From contig CAKSUL010000039.1 of assembly GCA_934501475.1 (NCBI GenBank), positions 1 to 17,402 on the forward strand: DNA of 17,402 nucleotides, written 5' to 3'. Made by a program: the position numbers and the translations under genes. The notes beneath the pieces are model-generated. The model was not told where the DNA came from, ran no database searches, and saw only the letters and a list, made by a program, of their open reading frames with translations. Positions 1-6,871 of this stretch are shown piece by piece. Source of the stretch: an uncultured Roseovarius sp. (GTDB lineage Bacteria > Pseudomonadota > Alphaproteobacteria > Rhodobacterales > Rhodobacteraceae). The first letter of the stretch is position 1. Each line of letters opens with the position of its first letter.

Positions 1-168
1 GGGCGGGGTTTCCTGGTCATCACGCATTATCAACGGCTTCTGGACCATATCAAACCTGATTTCGTGCATATCATGGCCGATGGGCGCATCGTCAAGACCG
101 GCGGGCCCGAGCTGGCGATCGAGGTGGAAACCAACGGCTATGGGGATATTCTGGCGGAGGTGGCGTAA
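1..168 (+). CDS. sufC: SufC, Fe-S assembly ATPase (C-terminal end only)
   Basis: Only the last 55 residues are in the window; the 5' part lies to the left. SufC is the ABC-type ATPase of the cytosolic SufBCD scaffold, which builds Fe-S clusters. The visible part carries the H-loop region ([12 protein letters not shown], with the His at about residue 9 of the fragment), then the typical SufC end with [14 protein letters not shown] and a final acidic stretch. The TAA stop at 166-168 is followed directly by the sufD ATG, so the two genes abut. The identification rests on this tail plus the adjacent sufD, and both agree. Walker motifs cannot be checked here. Confidence 0.9.
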   Translation, partial: GRGFLVITHYQRLLDHIKPDFVHIMADGRIVKTGGPELAIEVETNGYGDILAEVA

Positions 169-1455
169 ATGGCACTGGCGCAATTGAAGGAAACGGCAAC
201 CGAGGCGCGTCTGGCAGGGGCTGTGCGCCCGGATGGTGCGGCATGGGCTGTGGCGGCGCGCGACAGCGCACTGGCGCGGCTGCGCAAGATGGGCCTGCCC
301 GAGCGGCGCGATGAATACTGGAAATTCACCCGCCCCGAGACGCTGGTTCAACCCGTGGCCCCCGAGGCGGCCCTGTTCGATGCCGGCGATCCGCCGGTGT
401 TTGACGATGTGGATCGACTGAAACTGGTCTTTACCGACGGGGTTTTCGATCCCACGGCCAGTGACGATCTGACCCTCGAGAATGTCACGATCGAACATCT
501 GTCGGATGTGACCCGGACCGATATCCACTGGGCGAAGGATCTGTTCGGGGTTCTGGAAACCAACGGCCAGACCCCGGTTGCGCGCCCTCTGGCGGCGCTG
601 AACACCGCCCTGGCCCCTGACGGGATCGTGATCCATGTCACCGGCAAGGTCAGCAAGCCGATCAACCTGGTGTATGATCACGCCTCGGTCAGTTCGGATG
701 CGATGCTGCACCACCTGATCCGGGTCGAAACCGGCGGTGATATCACCCTTCTGGAAGAGGGGCCGGGCGCTGCGCGTTTCAACAAGGTGGTCGAGATCGA
801 TCTGGCCGATGGCGGTGCATTCCATCATGTGCGCCTTCAGGGGCGCGACCATGAACGCCGCGCCGCCACGCATCTGTTTGCGCGGCTGGGCAGCGAAAGC
901 ATCTTCAAATCCTTCACCATGACTGCCAACGGCGTTCTGACGCGCAATGAATGCGTGATCGAACTGACCGGTGACGACGCGGTGGCGCATGTCGCCGGGG
1001 CGGCCCTGGGGGATGGCGATTTCCACCATGACGATACGGTGTTCATCACCCATGACGCAGAACGCTGCGAAAGCCGCCAAGTGTTCAAGAAGGTGCTGCG
1101 CAACGGCGCGACGGGCGTGTTCCAGGGCAAGATCCTGGTCAAGCAGGGCGCGCAGAAAACCGATGGCTATCAGATCAGCCAATCGCTGCTGCTGGATGGC
1201 GACAGCCAGTTCCTGGTCAAGCCCGAGCTTGAGATCTATGCCGATGACGTGATCTGTTCGCACGGATCGACCTCGGGCGCGATCGACGAAGACGCACTCT
1301 ATTACCTGCGCGCGCGCGGCATCCCGCGTGGTCCCGCCACCGATCTGCTGACGCAGGCCTTTCTGGCCGAAGCCGTCGAAGAGATCGAGGACGAGACCCT
1401 GCGCGCCGATATCGTGGCCGTGCTGGAAGGCTGGCTGGAGCGGCGGCGCGGCTGA
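169..1455 (+). CDS. sufD: SufD, Fe-S cluster scaffold subunit
   Basis: A 428-residue SufB/SufD-family protein that pairs with SufB and SufC in the cytosolic SufBC2D complex. The N-terminal third is variable and helical, with a Trp-Lys-Phe-Thr segment near residue 50 as in other SufD proteins. The C-terminal two thirds is the right-handed beta-helix core. The conserved CSHGSTSGAID segment is present (Cys363, His365); the His corresponds to the functional His360 of E. coli SufD. The ATG lies directly after the sufC stop, with a GGAGG ribosome site at 156-160 inside the sufC end, which fixes the start. The stop overlaps the next gene by one base (TGATG). The length is normal for the family. Confidence 0.95.
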   Translation: MALAQLKETATEARLAGAVRPDGAAWAVAARDSALARLRKMGLPERRDEYWKFTRPETLVQPVAPEAALFDAGDPPVFDDVDRLKLVFTDGVFDPTASDDLTLENVTIEHLSDVTRTDIHWAKDLFGVLETNGQTPVARPLAALNTALAPDGIVIHVTGKVSKPINLVYDHASVSSDAMLHHLIRVETGGDITLLEEGPGAARFNKVVEIDLADGGAFHHVRLQGRDHERRAATHLFARLGSESIFKSFTMTANGVLTRNECVIELTGDDAVAHVAGAALGDGDFHHDDTVFITHDAERCESRQVFKKVLRNGATGVFQGKILVKQGAQKTDGYQISQSLLLDGDSQFLVKPELEIYADDVICSHGSTSGAIDEDALYYLRARGIPRGPATDLLTQAFLAEAVEEIEDETLRADIVAVLEGWLERRRG

Positions 1456-1940
1456 TGCCCGTCACCCGCGACATCGCCGCGACATATGCGGGGCCGGGGC
1501 GCGTGATGCGCCGCCTGCTGGGGATGGGCACGCGCGAGGACCGCGCGCTGGCCATCCTCATCGCGGCCTGTCTGGTCGTGTTCATCGCCCAATGGCCGCG
1601 CCTTGCGCGTGAGGCGCATCTGACCGGGCAGGAGTTGAACCCGATGCTGGGCGGGGCGCTGATGGCGTGGCTGTTCATCGCGCCGCTGCTGTTTTACACG
1701 CTGGCCCTGATCAGCCACTGGATCGCCCGCATCCTTGGCGCGCGCGGCGATGCGTTCGGCGCGCGACTGGCGCTGTTCTGGTCGTTTCTGGCGGCCAGTC
1801 CGCTGATCCTGTTGCATGGGCTGGTGGCGGGCTTTATAGGGCCGGGACCGGGCCTGCAACTTGTCGGGTTGTTGTGGTGTGGCGTTTTCATGTGGTTTTG
1901 GCTGTCATGTCTGCGCGTGGCGGAATGGAGCAAGGAATGA
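1455..1940 (+). CDS. Yip1-like small membrane protein in suf operon
   Basis: A 161-residue inner-membrane protein of unknown function. Four hydrophobic segments are visible at about residues 31-47, 66-88, 105-127 and 134-153. A basic N-terminus of about 25 residues precedes them (Arg-Arg at 19-20). There is no signal peptide or catalytic motif that I recognise. The start codon overlaps the sufD stop (TGATG) and the end overlaps the next gene by four bases (ATGA), so it is co-translated with suf genes. The pattern of paired helices and the neighbouring gene suggest membership of the Yip1 family (PF04893), but this is inference from topology and context. A role in Fe-S assembly would also be inference only. 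Confidence 0.75.
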   Translation: MPVTRDIAATYAGPGRVMRRLLGMGTREDRALAILIAACLVVFIAQWPRLAREAHLTGQELNPMLGGALMAWLFIAPLLFYTLALISHWIARILGARGDAFGARLALFWSFLAASPLILLHGLVAGFIGPGPGLQLVGLLWCGVFMWFWLSCLRVAEWSKE

Positions 1941-2551
1941 ACGCGGTTTCGCCCCAGACATTGGATTTCCTGAAGGAACTGGTGCAGCAGACCCTGTTGC
2001 GCCCGCGTCTGGCGGCCGAGCGGCTGATCGCGATGGCATGGCCGCGCGAATGGCTGTGGATGGGGCTGGCGCTGATGACGCTGCTCAACACGATCGTCTA
2101 TTCGCTGGCGATGGTCAGCTCACCGCCCGCCGACCCCGAGGCGCTGGCGATGGTGCCCCCGGCGTTCCAGTCGCCGTTTCTGTTTGCGCTGTTTCTGGGG
2201 GGCGCGCTGGTCATCACCGTCTTTGCACTGACCTGGATCGGGCAGGCGATGGGCGGCAAGGCGCAACTGGATGATATTCTGGTGTTGATCACCTGGCTTC
2301 AGGTGGTGCGCCTTGCGTTGCAGATCGTGCTGCTGGGGGTGATGATGCTGTCGCCTGCCCTGGGCGGGATCATGGTGATCACCGCCTCGGTCTGGGGGTT
2401 GGTGATCCTGGTCGCGTTTCTGGATCAGGCGCATGGGTTCGCCAGCACATTCAAGGCGATACTGGTGCTGTTCGTTGCGGTCCTGGCCATGGTCGTGGGC
2501 CTGTCTATTTTGCTGGGCGTCATGGGCGTTGCCGTCCTGGGAGGGGTGTGA
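1937..2551 (+). CDS. YIP1 family membrane protein in suf operon
   Basis: A 204-residue polytopic membrane protein. Hydrophobic segments lie at about residues 39-60, 81-102, 113-137, 142-162 and 173-203. They follow a cytosolic amphipathic start (MNAVSPQTLDFLKELVQ). The layout (N-terminal helix, Trp-rich entry to the first membrane span, five spans, no soluble domain) fits the Yip1 family. The frame is open far upstream, but ATG 1937 is chosen because it has GGAG at 1927-1930 and an ATGA overlap with the previous gene. Only one base separates its stop from sufS. YIP1-type genes between sufD and sufS are, from memory, common in Rhodobacteraceae. The function is unknown. Confidence 0.8.
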   Translation: MNAVSPQTLDFLKELVQQTLLRPRLAAERLIAMAWPREWLWMGLALMTLLNTIVYSLAMVSSPPADPEALAMVPPAFQSPFLFALFLGGALVITVFALTWIGQAMGGKAQLDDILVLITWLQVVRLALQIVLLGVMMLSPALGGIMVITASVWGLVILVAFLDQAHGFASTFKAILVLFVAVLAMVVGLSILLGVMGVAVLGGV

Positions 2552-2552
2552 G

Positions 2553-3773
2553 ATGCTGGACATCAACGCGATCCGTGCGGATTTTCCGATCCTTGGCCGC
2601 AAGGTCAACGGCAAGCCGCTGGTCTATCTGGACAACGGCGCCTCGGCGCAGAAACCGCAGGTGGTGATCGACGCGATCACCCGCGCCTATAGCGAGGAAT
2701 ACGCCAATGTCCATCGCGGGCTGCATTACCTGAGCAACCTTGCCACCGAGAAATACGAGGGCGTGCGCGGCATCATCGCGCGCTTTCTGGGGGTGGCGGA
2801 TGAGGATCAGATCGTGCTGAATTCGGGCGCGACCGAAGGCATCAACATGATCGCCTATGGCTGGGCGATGCCGCGCATGCAGGCGGGCGATGAGATCCTG
2901 CTGAGCGTGATGGAGCATCACGCCAATATCGTGCCCTGGCATTTCCTGCGCGAGCGTCAGGGCGTGGTGCTGAAATGGGTCGATACCGACGCGGCAGGCG
3001 CGCTGGATACGCAAAAGGTGATCGACGCGATCACGCCGCGCACCCGGCTGATCGCGATCACGCAACTGTCCAACGTTCTGGGCACCAAGGTCGACGTCAA
3101 GACGATCTGCGCGGCGGCGCGCGCGCGCGGGGTGCCCGTTCTGGTCGATGGCTCGCAGGCGGCGGTGCATATGCCGGTCAACCTGGATGAGATGGGCTGT
3201 GATTTCTATGCGATCACCGGGCATAAACTCTATGGTCCGTCGGGGTCGGGCGCGATTTTCGTGCGCAAGGAACGCCTCGCCGAGATGCGCCCGTTTCTGG
3301 GCGGCGGCGACATGATCCGCGAGGTCAGCAAGAACGCGGTCACCTATAACGACCCGCCGATGAAATTCGAGGCCGGCACGCCGGGCATCGTGCAGACCAT
3401 CGGGCTGGGCGTTGCGCTGAATTACATGATGGATCTGGGCATGGCCAATATCGCCGCCCATGAGGACCGGTTGCGCGACTACGCCGCACAGCGACTGGCG
3501 GGGCTGAACTGGCTTCAGGTGCAGGGCACCACGCCCGACAAGGCCGCGATCTTCAGCTTCACGCTGGACGGGGCGGGCCATGCACATGACATTTCGACGA
3601 TCCTGGACAAAAAGGGCGTCGCGGTGCGTGCCGGGCATCATTGCGCCGGGCCGCTGATGGATCATCTGGGCCTCAGCGCGACCTGCCGCGCCTCCTTTGC
3701 GCTCTACAATACCGAGGCCGAGGTCGACGCCCTGATCGACGCGCTGGAACTGTGCCACGATCTTTTTGCCTGA
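2553..3773 (+). CDS. sufS: SufS, cysteine desulfurase (class V aminotransferase)
   Basis: A 406-residue PLP enzyme that takes sulfur from L-cysteine, releases alanine and passes the persulfide to the SufBCD scaffold. Visible hallmarks are the N-terminal [11 protein letters not shown] motif (25-35), the [10 protein letters not shown] segment with the His that stacks on PLP (121-130), the PLP lysine in [12 protein letters not shown] (Lys225), and the persulfide cysteine in [11 protein letters not shown] (Cys364). E. coli SufS uses Cys364 and a Lys at 226, so the length and spacing are group II (SufS/CsdA) type. The start at 2553 has GGGAGGGG at 2539-2546 and lies one base after the preceding stop. 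An upstream in-frame extension would overlap the membrane gene and is not credible. No sufA, sufE or sufT follows within the window. Confidence 0.96.
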   Translation: MLDINAIRADFPILGRKVNGKPLVYLDNGASAQKPQVVIDAITRAYSEEYANVHRGLHYLSNLATEKYEGVRGIIARFLGVADEDQIVLNSGATEGINMIAYGWAMPRMQAGDEILLSVMEHHANIVPWHFLRERQGVVLKWVDTDAAGALDTQKVIDAITPRTRLIAITQLSNVLGTKVDVKTICAAARARGVPVLVDGSQAAVHMPVNLDEMGCDFYAITGHKLYGPSGSGAIFVRKERLAEMRPFLGGGDMIREVSKNAVTYNDPPMKFEAGTPGIVQTIGLGVALNYMMDLGMANIAAHEDRLRDYAAQRLAGLNWLQVQGTTPDKAAIFSFTLDGAGHAHDISTILDKKGVAVRAGHHCAGPLMDHLGLSATCRASFALYNTEAEVDALIDALELCHDLFA

Positions 3774-3776
3774 GAT

Positions 3777-3811
3777 GCGCGGGCGCTGAAAAGCAATTGC
3801 AGCGCCTGCGC
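3777..3811 (+). repeat. Inverted repeat after sufS (possible suf operon end)
   Basis: The arms 3777-3788 (GCGCGGGCGCTG) and 3800-3811 (CAGCGCCTGCGC) pair over 12 positions with one G.U wobble, around an 11-base loop. It lies four bases after the sufS stop. No T-tract follows, so it is not a classic rho-independent terminator; it may protect the 3' end of the suf mRNA. It overlaps the -35 of the likely tRNA promoter. Confidence 0.55.
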
Positions 3812-3825
3812 GCTTGGCCTATACG
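3797..3825 (+). promoter_or_regulatory. Likely sigma-70-type promoter of tRNA-Arg
   Basis: TTGCAG (3797-3802), a 17-base spacer, and TATACG (3820-3825). A start about seven bases downstream, near 3832, would lie three bases before the mature tRNA. The stretch between the -10 and the start is GC-rich (GCCCC), as is usual for stringently controlled stable-RNA promoters. This is a match by eye; no transcript data are available. Confidence 0.45.
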
Positions 3826-3834
3826 GCCCCACAG

Positions 3835-3911
3835 GCACCCATAGCTCAGCTGGATAGAGCGCTGCCCTCCGAAGGCAGAGGCCATAGGTTCGAATCCTAT
3901 TGGGTGCACCA
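3835..3911 (+). tRNA. tRNA-Arg (anticodon CCG)
   Basis: A 77-base complete cloverleaf with encoded CCA. The acceptor stem is GCACCCA (3835-3841) pairing with TGGGTGC (3901-3907). The D arm is GCTC/GAGC. The anticodon stem is CTGCC (3862-3866) with GGCAG (3874-3878), and the loop CTCCGAA places anticodon CCG at 3869-3871, reading CGG (Arg). The T arm is ATAGG-TTCGAAT-CCTAT, followed by discriminator A3908 and CCA at 3909-3911. All stems are fully paired. There is no integrase or repeated 3' end nearby to suggest an integration site. Confidence 0.97.
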
Positions 3912-3971
3912 TTTCCAGACCCGCCACCACAAACCGCCGGGCCGTGATCGCAAGGTCGGGGCGCTGTCGCC

Positions 3972-4002
3972 TTTCATGCGCTGATCGCAATCGCGCATGA
4001 AA
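3972..4002. repeat. Inverted repeat adjoining the rplI terminator
   Basis: TTTCATGCG (3972-3980) is perfectly complementary to CGCATGAAA (3994-4002), with a 13-base loop. It directly adjoins, and shares one base with, the rplI terminator hairpin to its right. On the + strand it lies about 60 bases after tRNA-Arg but has no T-tract. On the - strand it is a second hairpin after the rplI terminator. It may be a back-up stop or an RNA 3'-end element. Confidence 0.4.
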
Positions 4003-4031
4003 AAGCCGCGCAGGGTGATCTGCGCGGCTTT
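4000..4031 (-). terminator. Rho-independent terminator of rpsF-rpsR-rplI
   Basis: A perfect 12-bp stem, AAAGCCGCGCAG (4002-4013) with CTGCGCGGCTTT (4020-4031), around a six-base loop. Read on the minus strand, the stem ends in a run of five T (complement of 4000-4004). It lies 26 bases after the rplI stop, so it fits as the end of the ribosomal operon. Confidence 0.85.
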
Positions 4032-4057
4032 GATTTCCGGGGTCTTGAGCGGGTTGC

Positions 4058-4690
4058 TCAGGACCGGTCGTCTTCGTCGCCGGCTTCCGGCAGGACGTCC
4101 TCGACCGTTTGGGCCAGATCGTCGTCATCCGATGCGGCAGAGCCGATATCGTCGAACAGTTCCGCGATCTCGAAATCGGCCGCGGCCTCTTCTTCGGCGG
4201 CCAGTTCCTGGATCGACTTGCCCGAGGCCTGCAATTCGGCCTCATCGGCGGAACGCGCGACGTTCAGCGTCACGGTTGCGTCCACTTCGGGGTGCAGCGA
4301 CACATGGACGTCGTGCAGGCCCAGTTCCTTGATCGGGCGCGGCAGCGAAACCTGCTTGCGATCGATGGTAAAGCCGCTTTCGGTGGCCGCGTCCGCGGCG
4401 TCACGGGTGGTGACCGACCCGTAAAGCGCGCCGGAATCGGCAGCCTGGCGAATCACCACGAATTGCTGACCGTTCAGCTTGGCGGCCATCGCTTCGGCCT
4501 CTTTGCGGGACTCGAGGTTCTGCGCCTCAAGCTGTGCCTTGCGCTCGGCGAAGGCGGCGATGTTGCGCTCGGACGCGGACAGCGCCTTGCCCTGCGGCAG
4601 CAGGTAGTTGCGCGCGAAACCGCGTTTCACATCGACGACATCGCCCATCTGACCCAGCTTGGCCACGCGTTCAAGAAGGATAACATGCAT
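4058..4690 (-). CDS. rplI: 50S ribosomal protein L9 with acidic C-terminal tail
   Basis: A 210-residue protein. The L9 N-domain is clear ([24 protein letters not shown], then NYLLPQGKA), followed by the long connecting helix (about 40-75) and the C-domain ending near residue 150. Usual bacterial L9 is about 150 residues. This one adds about 55 residues that are strongly acidic ([16 protein letters not shown], then a DDDD stretch). To my knowledge such tails are common in Rhodobacteraceae L9. L9 binds domain V of 23S rRNA and helps hold the reading frame. It is the last gene of the operon, 11 bases after rpsR and followed by a strong terminator. Confidence 0.96.
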   Translation of the reverse strand: MHVILLERVAKLGQMGDVVDVKRGFARNYLLPQGKALSASERNIAAFAERKAQLEAQNLESRKEAEAMAAKLNGQQFVVIRQAADSGALYGSVTTRDAADAATESGFTIDRKQVSLPRPIKELGLHDVHVSLHPEVDATVTLNVARSADEAELQASGKSIQELAAEEEAAADFEIAELFDDIGSAASDDDDLAQTVEDVLPEAGDEDDRS

Positions 4691-4701
4691 ATCGGTTCTC
4701 C

Positions 4702-4929
4702 TTATTTGACGGCGTAAGGCAGCAGCGCGAGAAAGCGGGCACGTTTGATCGCGCGGGCCAGTTCACGTTGCTTTTTCGCCGAGACGGCGGTGATGCGGGA
4801 GGGCACGATCTTGCCACGCTCGGATATGTAGCGTTGCAGCAGGCGCGTGTCCTTGTAGTCAATCGCAGGTGCGTTGTCGCCCGAGAAGGGGCAAACCTTG
4901 CGACGGCGGAAAAATGGTTTTGCAGCCAT
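4702..4929 (-). CDS. rpsR: 30S ribosomal protein S18
   Basis: A 75-residue small basic ribosomal protein, full length for the family. The S18 core is visible: [11 protein letters not shown] near the start, then [19 protein letters not shown] and a C-terminal helix with [14 protein letters not shown] and FLALLPY. S18 binds the platform of the 30S subunit as a pair with S6, whose gene (rpsF) lies just upstream. The spacing to rpsF is 28 bases and to rplI 11 bases, giving the standard rpsF-rpsR-rplI order on one transcript. Confidence 0.97.
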   Translation of the reverse strand: MAAKPFFRRRKVCPFSGDNAPAIDYKDTRLLQRYISERGKIVPSRITAVSAKKQRELARAIKRARFLALLPYAVK

Positions 4930-4957
4930 GGTTTATGTCCTTTTCTTCAAGCGTTGA

Positions 4958-5311
4958 TCAGCGGCGTTCGCGGCGCTCTGAGCGCTCGTCGCGTTTCTGC
5001 ATCTGGACCGAGGGGCCTTCCTTGTGCTCATCGACCTTGATGGTCAGAACGCGCATCACATCGTCATGCAGACGCATCAGGCGTTCCATTTCCTGCACCG
5101 CGGCGGCGGGCGCGTCGGTGCGCAGATACGCGTAATGGCCCTTGCGGTTCTTGTTGATCTTGTAGGCCATCGTCTTGACGCCCCAATACTCGTGATCGAC
5201 GAGTTTGCCGTCATTGTCCGACAGCACGCTGCCGAAATGTTCGATAAGACCTTCAGCTTGCGTGTTGGACAGGTCCTGACGCGCAATCATGACATGCTCA
5301 TATAGCGGCAT
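4958..5311 (-). CDS. rpsF: 30S ribosomal protein S6
   Basis: A 117-residue S6 protein. It starts MPLYEHVMIARQDLS as in other alphaproteobacteria and includes the strand-helix core (KLVDHEYWGVKTMAYKI, then KGHYAYLRTDAP). It ends in a charged, Arg/Glu-rich tail (KRDERSERRERR). The frame is open for 22 more codons upstream, but those codons do not resemble S6. ATG 5311 is preceded by GGAG (minus strand, positions 5320-5317) at six bases, which settles the start. S6 pairs with S18 in the 30S platform. It is the first gene of the operon. Confidence 0.95.
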   Translation of the reverse strand: MPLYEHVMIARQDLSNTQAEGLIEHFGSVLSDNDGKLVDHEYWGVKTMAYKINKNRKGHYAYLRTDAPAAAVQEMERLMRLHDDVMRVLTIKVDEHKEGPSVQMQKRDERSERRERR

Positions 5312-5419
5312 GTGTGCTCCATTTCTATCAAGGCGCATTTCATAGGGTGGGTCAATTGCGGTCTGCGACCCATCCACGAGAGGCTGCGCGGTTCAAAAGA
5401 CGATACAGACCGAGACGGG

Positions 5420-5448
5420 CACATACGATGGAACCGCCCCCGGTGCAA
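5420..5448 (-). promoter_or_regulatory. Likely promoter of the rpsF-rpsR-rplI operon
   Basis: On the minus strand, TTGCAC (5448-5443), a 17-base spacer, and TATGTG (5425-5420). Transcription would begin near 5413 and leave a leader of about 100 bases before rpsF. A palindrome at 5433-5456 encloses the -35. The match is by eye and moderate. Confidence 0.4.
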
Positions 5449-5456
5449 GGGGCGGT
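5433..5456. repeat. Palindrome centred on the likely rpsF -35
   Basis: ACCGCCCC (5433-5440) and GGGGCGGT (5449-5456) form perfect 8-base arms around an eight-base centre that contains the minus-strand TTGCAC. It could be an operator, or a hairpin if read through from either side. There is no T-tract on either strand, so it is not a terminator. It lies in the 276-base divergent gap between rpsF and the membrane protein gene, which otherwise holds nothing I recognise. Confidence 0.45.
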
Positions 5457-5587
5457 GATGCGCGCTTGCGGGCCGGGTGTGACGCCGCGTCGCAGGCCGG
5501 ATCAGACAATTGCCGCGCATCTGCCGTATTTGCGTCGCTTTTTGGCGGGACGTTAACCCTATCGCAGAACGTGAAATGGACAGTATC

Positions 5588-6097
5588 ATGACAGCCTTGC
5601 CAGACACAATTGCCCCCACCGGTCCCATCCTGTTCGAGGATTTCCGCCGACAGCCCGATGACATGACCGGCCCCGCCATCAGCCCGCTGCGCAACCTTGC
5701 GGCGCGCGTGCTGGGTGTGACGACATTGCTCAGCGCGATCGGCGTCTGGCTGATCCCGGTCATGCCGGGCGATGCGGTGATGCAACTGGTCAAGCTGGCG
5801 CTGTCGATGTCGCTGCTGATGGGCGGGATCACCGCCGTCATGGCCCTGCGCAGCGTCGCCGGCCCCGAGATCCAGATCGACCCCAAAAAGCGCTGCCTGA
5901 ATGTGATTGAGCGCGGCGCCGGGGGCCGTGTGCGCCATGAAACATCCTATCGTCTGGACAGCCTGAGCGAACTGGTGCTGCGCGACAACCTGCTGACCGC
6001 GCGCGATGCGTTCGGCCGCCCGGTCCTGGCGCTGCCGGTCAATGATGCGCGCGCCGAGGCCGCGATCCGCGCGGTTCTGGCCGACGTCGCCGCCTGA
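5588..6097 (+). CDS. Small two-helix membrane protein, unknown function
   Basis: A 169-residue protein with a polar N-terminus (about 35 residues), two membrane helices (about 38-58 and 66-86), and a soluble C-terminal domain (about 92-165). The C-terminal domain has a pattern of short strands (PEIQIDPKKRCLNVIERG, then LSELVLRDNLLTARDAFGRPVLALPV) and an ending helix. The C-terminal part reads like a small beta-domain of the bacterial PH-like kind, but this is a guess from strand pattern. The start is uncertain: ATG 5588 is favoured (weak GGA eight bases upstream), while ATG 5576 and ATG 5510 are in frame. It is transcribed alone, divergent from rpsF. I do not recognise the family. Confidence 0.7.
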   Translation: MTALPDTIAPTGPILFEDFRRQPDDMTGPAISPLRNLAARVLGVTTLLSAIGVWLIPVMPGDAVMQLVKLALSMSLLMGGITAVMALRSVAGPEIQIDPKKRCLNVIERGAGGRVRHETSYRLDSLSELVLRDNLLTARDAFGRPVLALPVNDARAEAAIRAVLADVAA

Positions 6098-6163
6098 GCG
6101 CGGCCACGGGTATCTGACCGGCGGGTGTTTGCCTGCACATAGACAGTGTTGAATAGCGCAGCT

Positions 6164-6191
6164 TTGCCAAGGGCGTCGGATGCGGTATCTC
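6164..6191 (+). promoter_or_regulatory. Possible yceI promoter
   Basis: TTGCCA (6164-6169), a 16-base spacer, and TATCTC (6186-6191), about 33 bases before the yceI start. The -35 is reasonable and the -10 is weak. It is supported by its position in the gap between two separately transcribed genes. Confidence 0.3.
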
Positions 6192-6224
6192 TGGTCGGAT
6201 TGAAATCTGACCCAGGAGTTCCCG

Positions 6225-6797
6225 ATGAAAACTGCCATTCTCGCCGCCGCCTTTGCCGTTGCCGCCACCGCCAGCGTGGCCGCCCCCGAAAAATACGTTC
6301 TCGAATCCAGCCATAGCCAGGTCCTGTTTTCCTACAACCACCTGGGCTATTCCACGACCTTCAACCTGTTCGCCGGCTTTGAAGGCGAAATCATGTTCGA
6401 TCAGGAAGACCCGGCCGCGTCCTCGGTCAGTGTCTCGATCCCGGTGATGTCGATGTTCACCGGCTGGGAAGAGCGGTTTAACCATTTGATGAGCGATGAG
6501 TTCTTTGGCGCGACCGAGGGCGACATGATCACCTTCGTGTCGACCGGGATCAAGGTCACGGGCGATGAGACGGCTGTGATCACCGGCGATCTGACCATCA
6601 ACGGCACGACCAAATCGGTTGCCCTTGATGCCAAGCTGAACCAGGTCGGCACCCATCCGATGGCGGGCAAGGAATGGGCCGGGTTCGATGCCACCACAAC
6701 CCTCCTGCGTTCGGATTACGGCCTGGACAAGTTCGTTCCCCATATCGGTGACGAGCTGGATGTGACGATCTCGATCGAGGCCGCCAAGGCCGATTAA
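6225..6797 (+). CDS. YceI family periplasmic lipocalin-like protein
   Basis: A 190-residue secreted protein, the usual YceI length. Residues 1-19 form a Sec signal peptide (Lys2, an Ala-rich core, likely cleavage after SVA at 17-19 or the next Ala). The mature part has the YceI barrel signature: YVLESSHSQVLFSYNHLG (24-41) and NHLMSDEFF with the conserved His, ITGDLTINGTTKSV, and HPMAGKEWAGFDATTTLLRSDYGL near the end. YceI proteins bind long isoprenoid or fatty-chain ligands in structures solved from other bacteria; the ligand here is not known. An AGGAG site nine to five bases upstream of the ATG supports the start. It is convergent with a cytochrome b561-YceI fusion, which suggests related roles. 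Confidence 0.92.
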   Translation: MKTAILAAAFAVAATASVAAPEKYVLESSHSQVLFSYNHLGYSTTFNLFAGFEGEIMFDQEDPAASSVSVSIPVMSMFTGWEERFNHLMSDEFFGATEGDMITFVSTGIKVTGDETAVITGDLTINGTTKSVALDAKLNQVGTHPMAGKEWAGFDATTTLLRSDYGLDKFVPHIGDELDVTISIEAAKAD

Positions 6798-6808
6798 GCG
6801 CCTGACAG

Positions 6809-6830
6809 TCAGGAACCTATCAGGAACCTA
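6809..6830 (+). repeat. Perfect 11-bp tandem duplication after yceI
   Basis: TCAGGAACCTA is present twice without a gap (6809-6819 and 6820-6830), between the yceI stop and its terminator. It looks like a recent slippage duplication. No function is evident. Confidence 0.8.
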
Positions 6831-6833
6831 ACG

Positions 6834-6869
6834 GGCCGCCTGCAGATATTGCAGGCGGCCTTTTTGTTT
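6834..6869 (+). terminator. Rho-independent terminator of yceI
   Basis: A perfect 11-bp stem, GGCCGCCTGCA (6834-6844) with TGCAGGCGGCC (6850-6860), around loop GATAT, followed by TTTTTGTTTT (6861-6870). It lies 36 bases after the yceI stop and two bases before the convergent neighbour's stop, so it separates the two genes. On the minus strand the stem has no T-tract. Confidence 0.92.
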
Positions 6870-6871
6870 TC

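Noticed and set aside
2433..2552. 40-codon upstream extension of SufS
   Set aside because: It overlaps the YIP1-family gene in another frame, and the family start [12 protein letters not shown] lies at 2553 with a strong ribosome site.
2520..3758. Minus-strand open frame of 412 codons opposite sufS
   Set aside because: Codon-bias shadow of sufS; composition is His/Arg/Asp-rich and unlike any protein family.
3835..3911. tRNA-Arg as a mobile-element attachment site
   Set aside because: No integrase, no repeat of the tRNA 3' end, and only housekeeping genes on both sides.
5326..5355. TTGACC...TTGATA as the rpsF promoter (minus strand)
   Set aside because: The spacer is 18 bases and the start would fall near 5319, cutting into the rpsF ribosome site. 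The pair at 5420-5448 fits better.
5312..5377. Longer N-terminus of S6 (22 extra codons)
   Set aside because: The added residues do not resemble S6, and the internal ATG 5311 has a good GGAG site and the family start.
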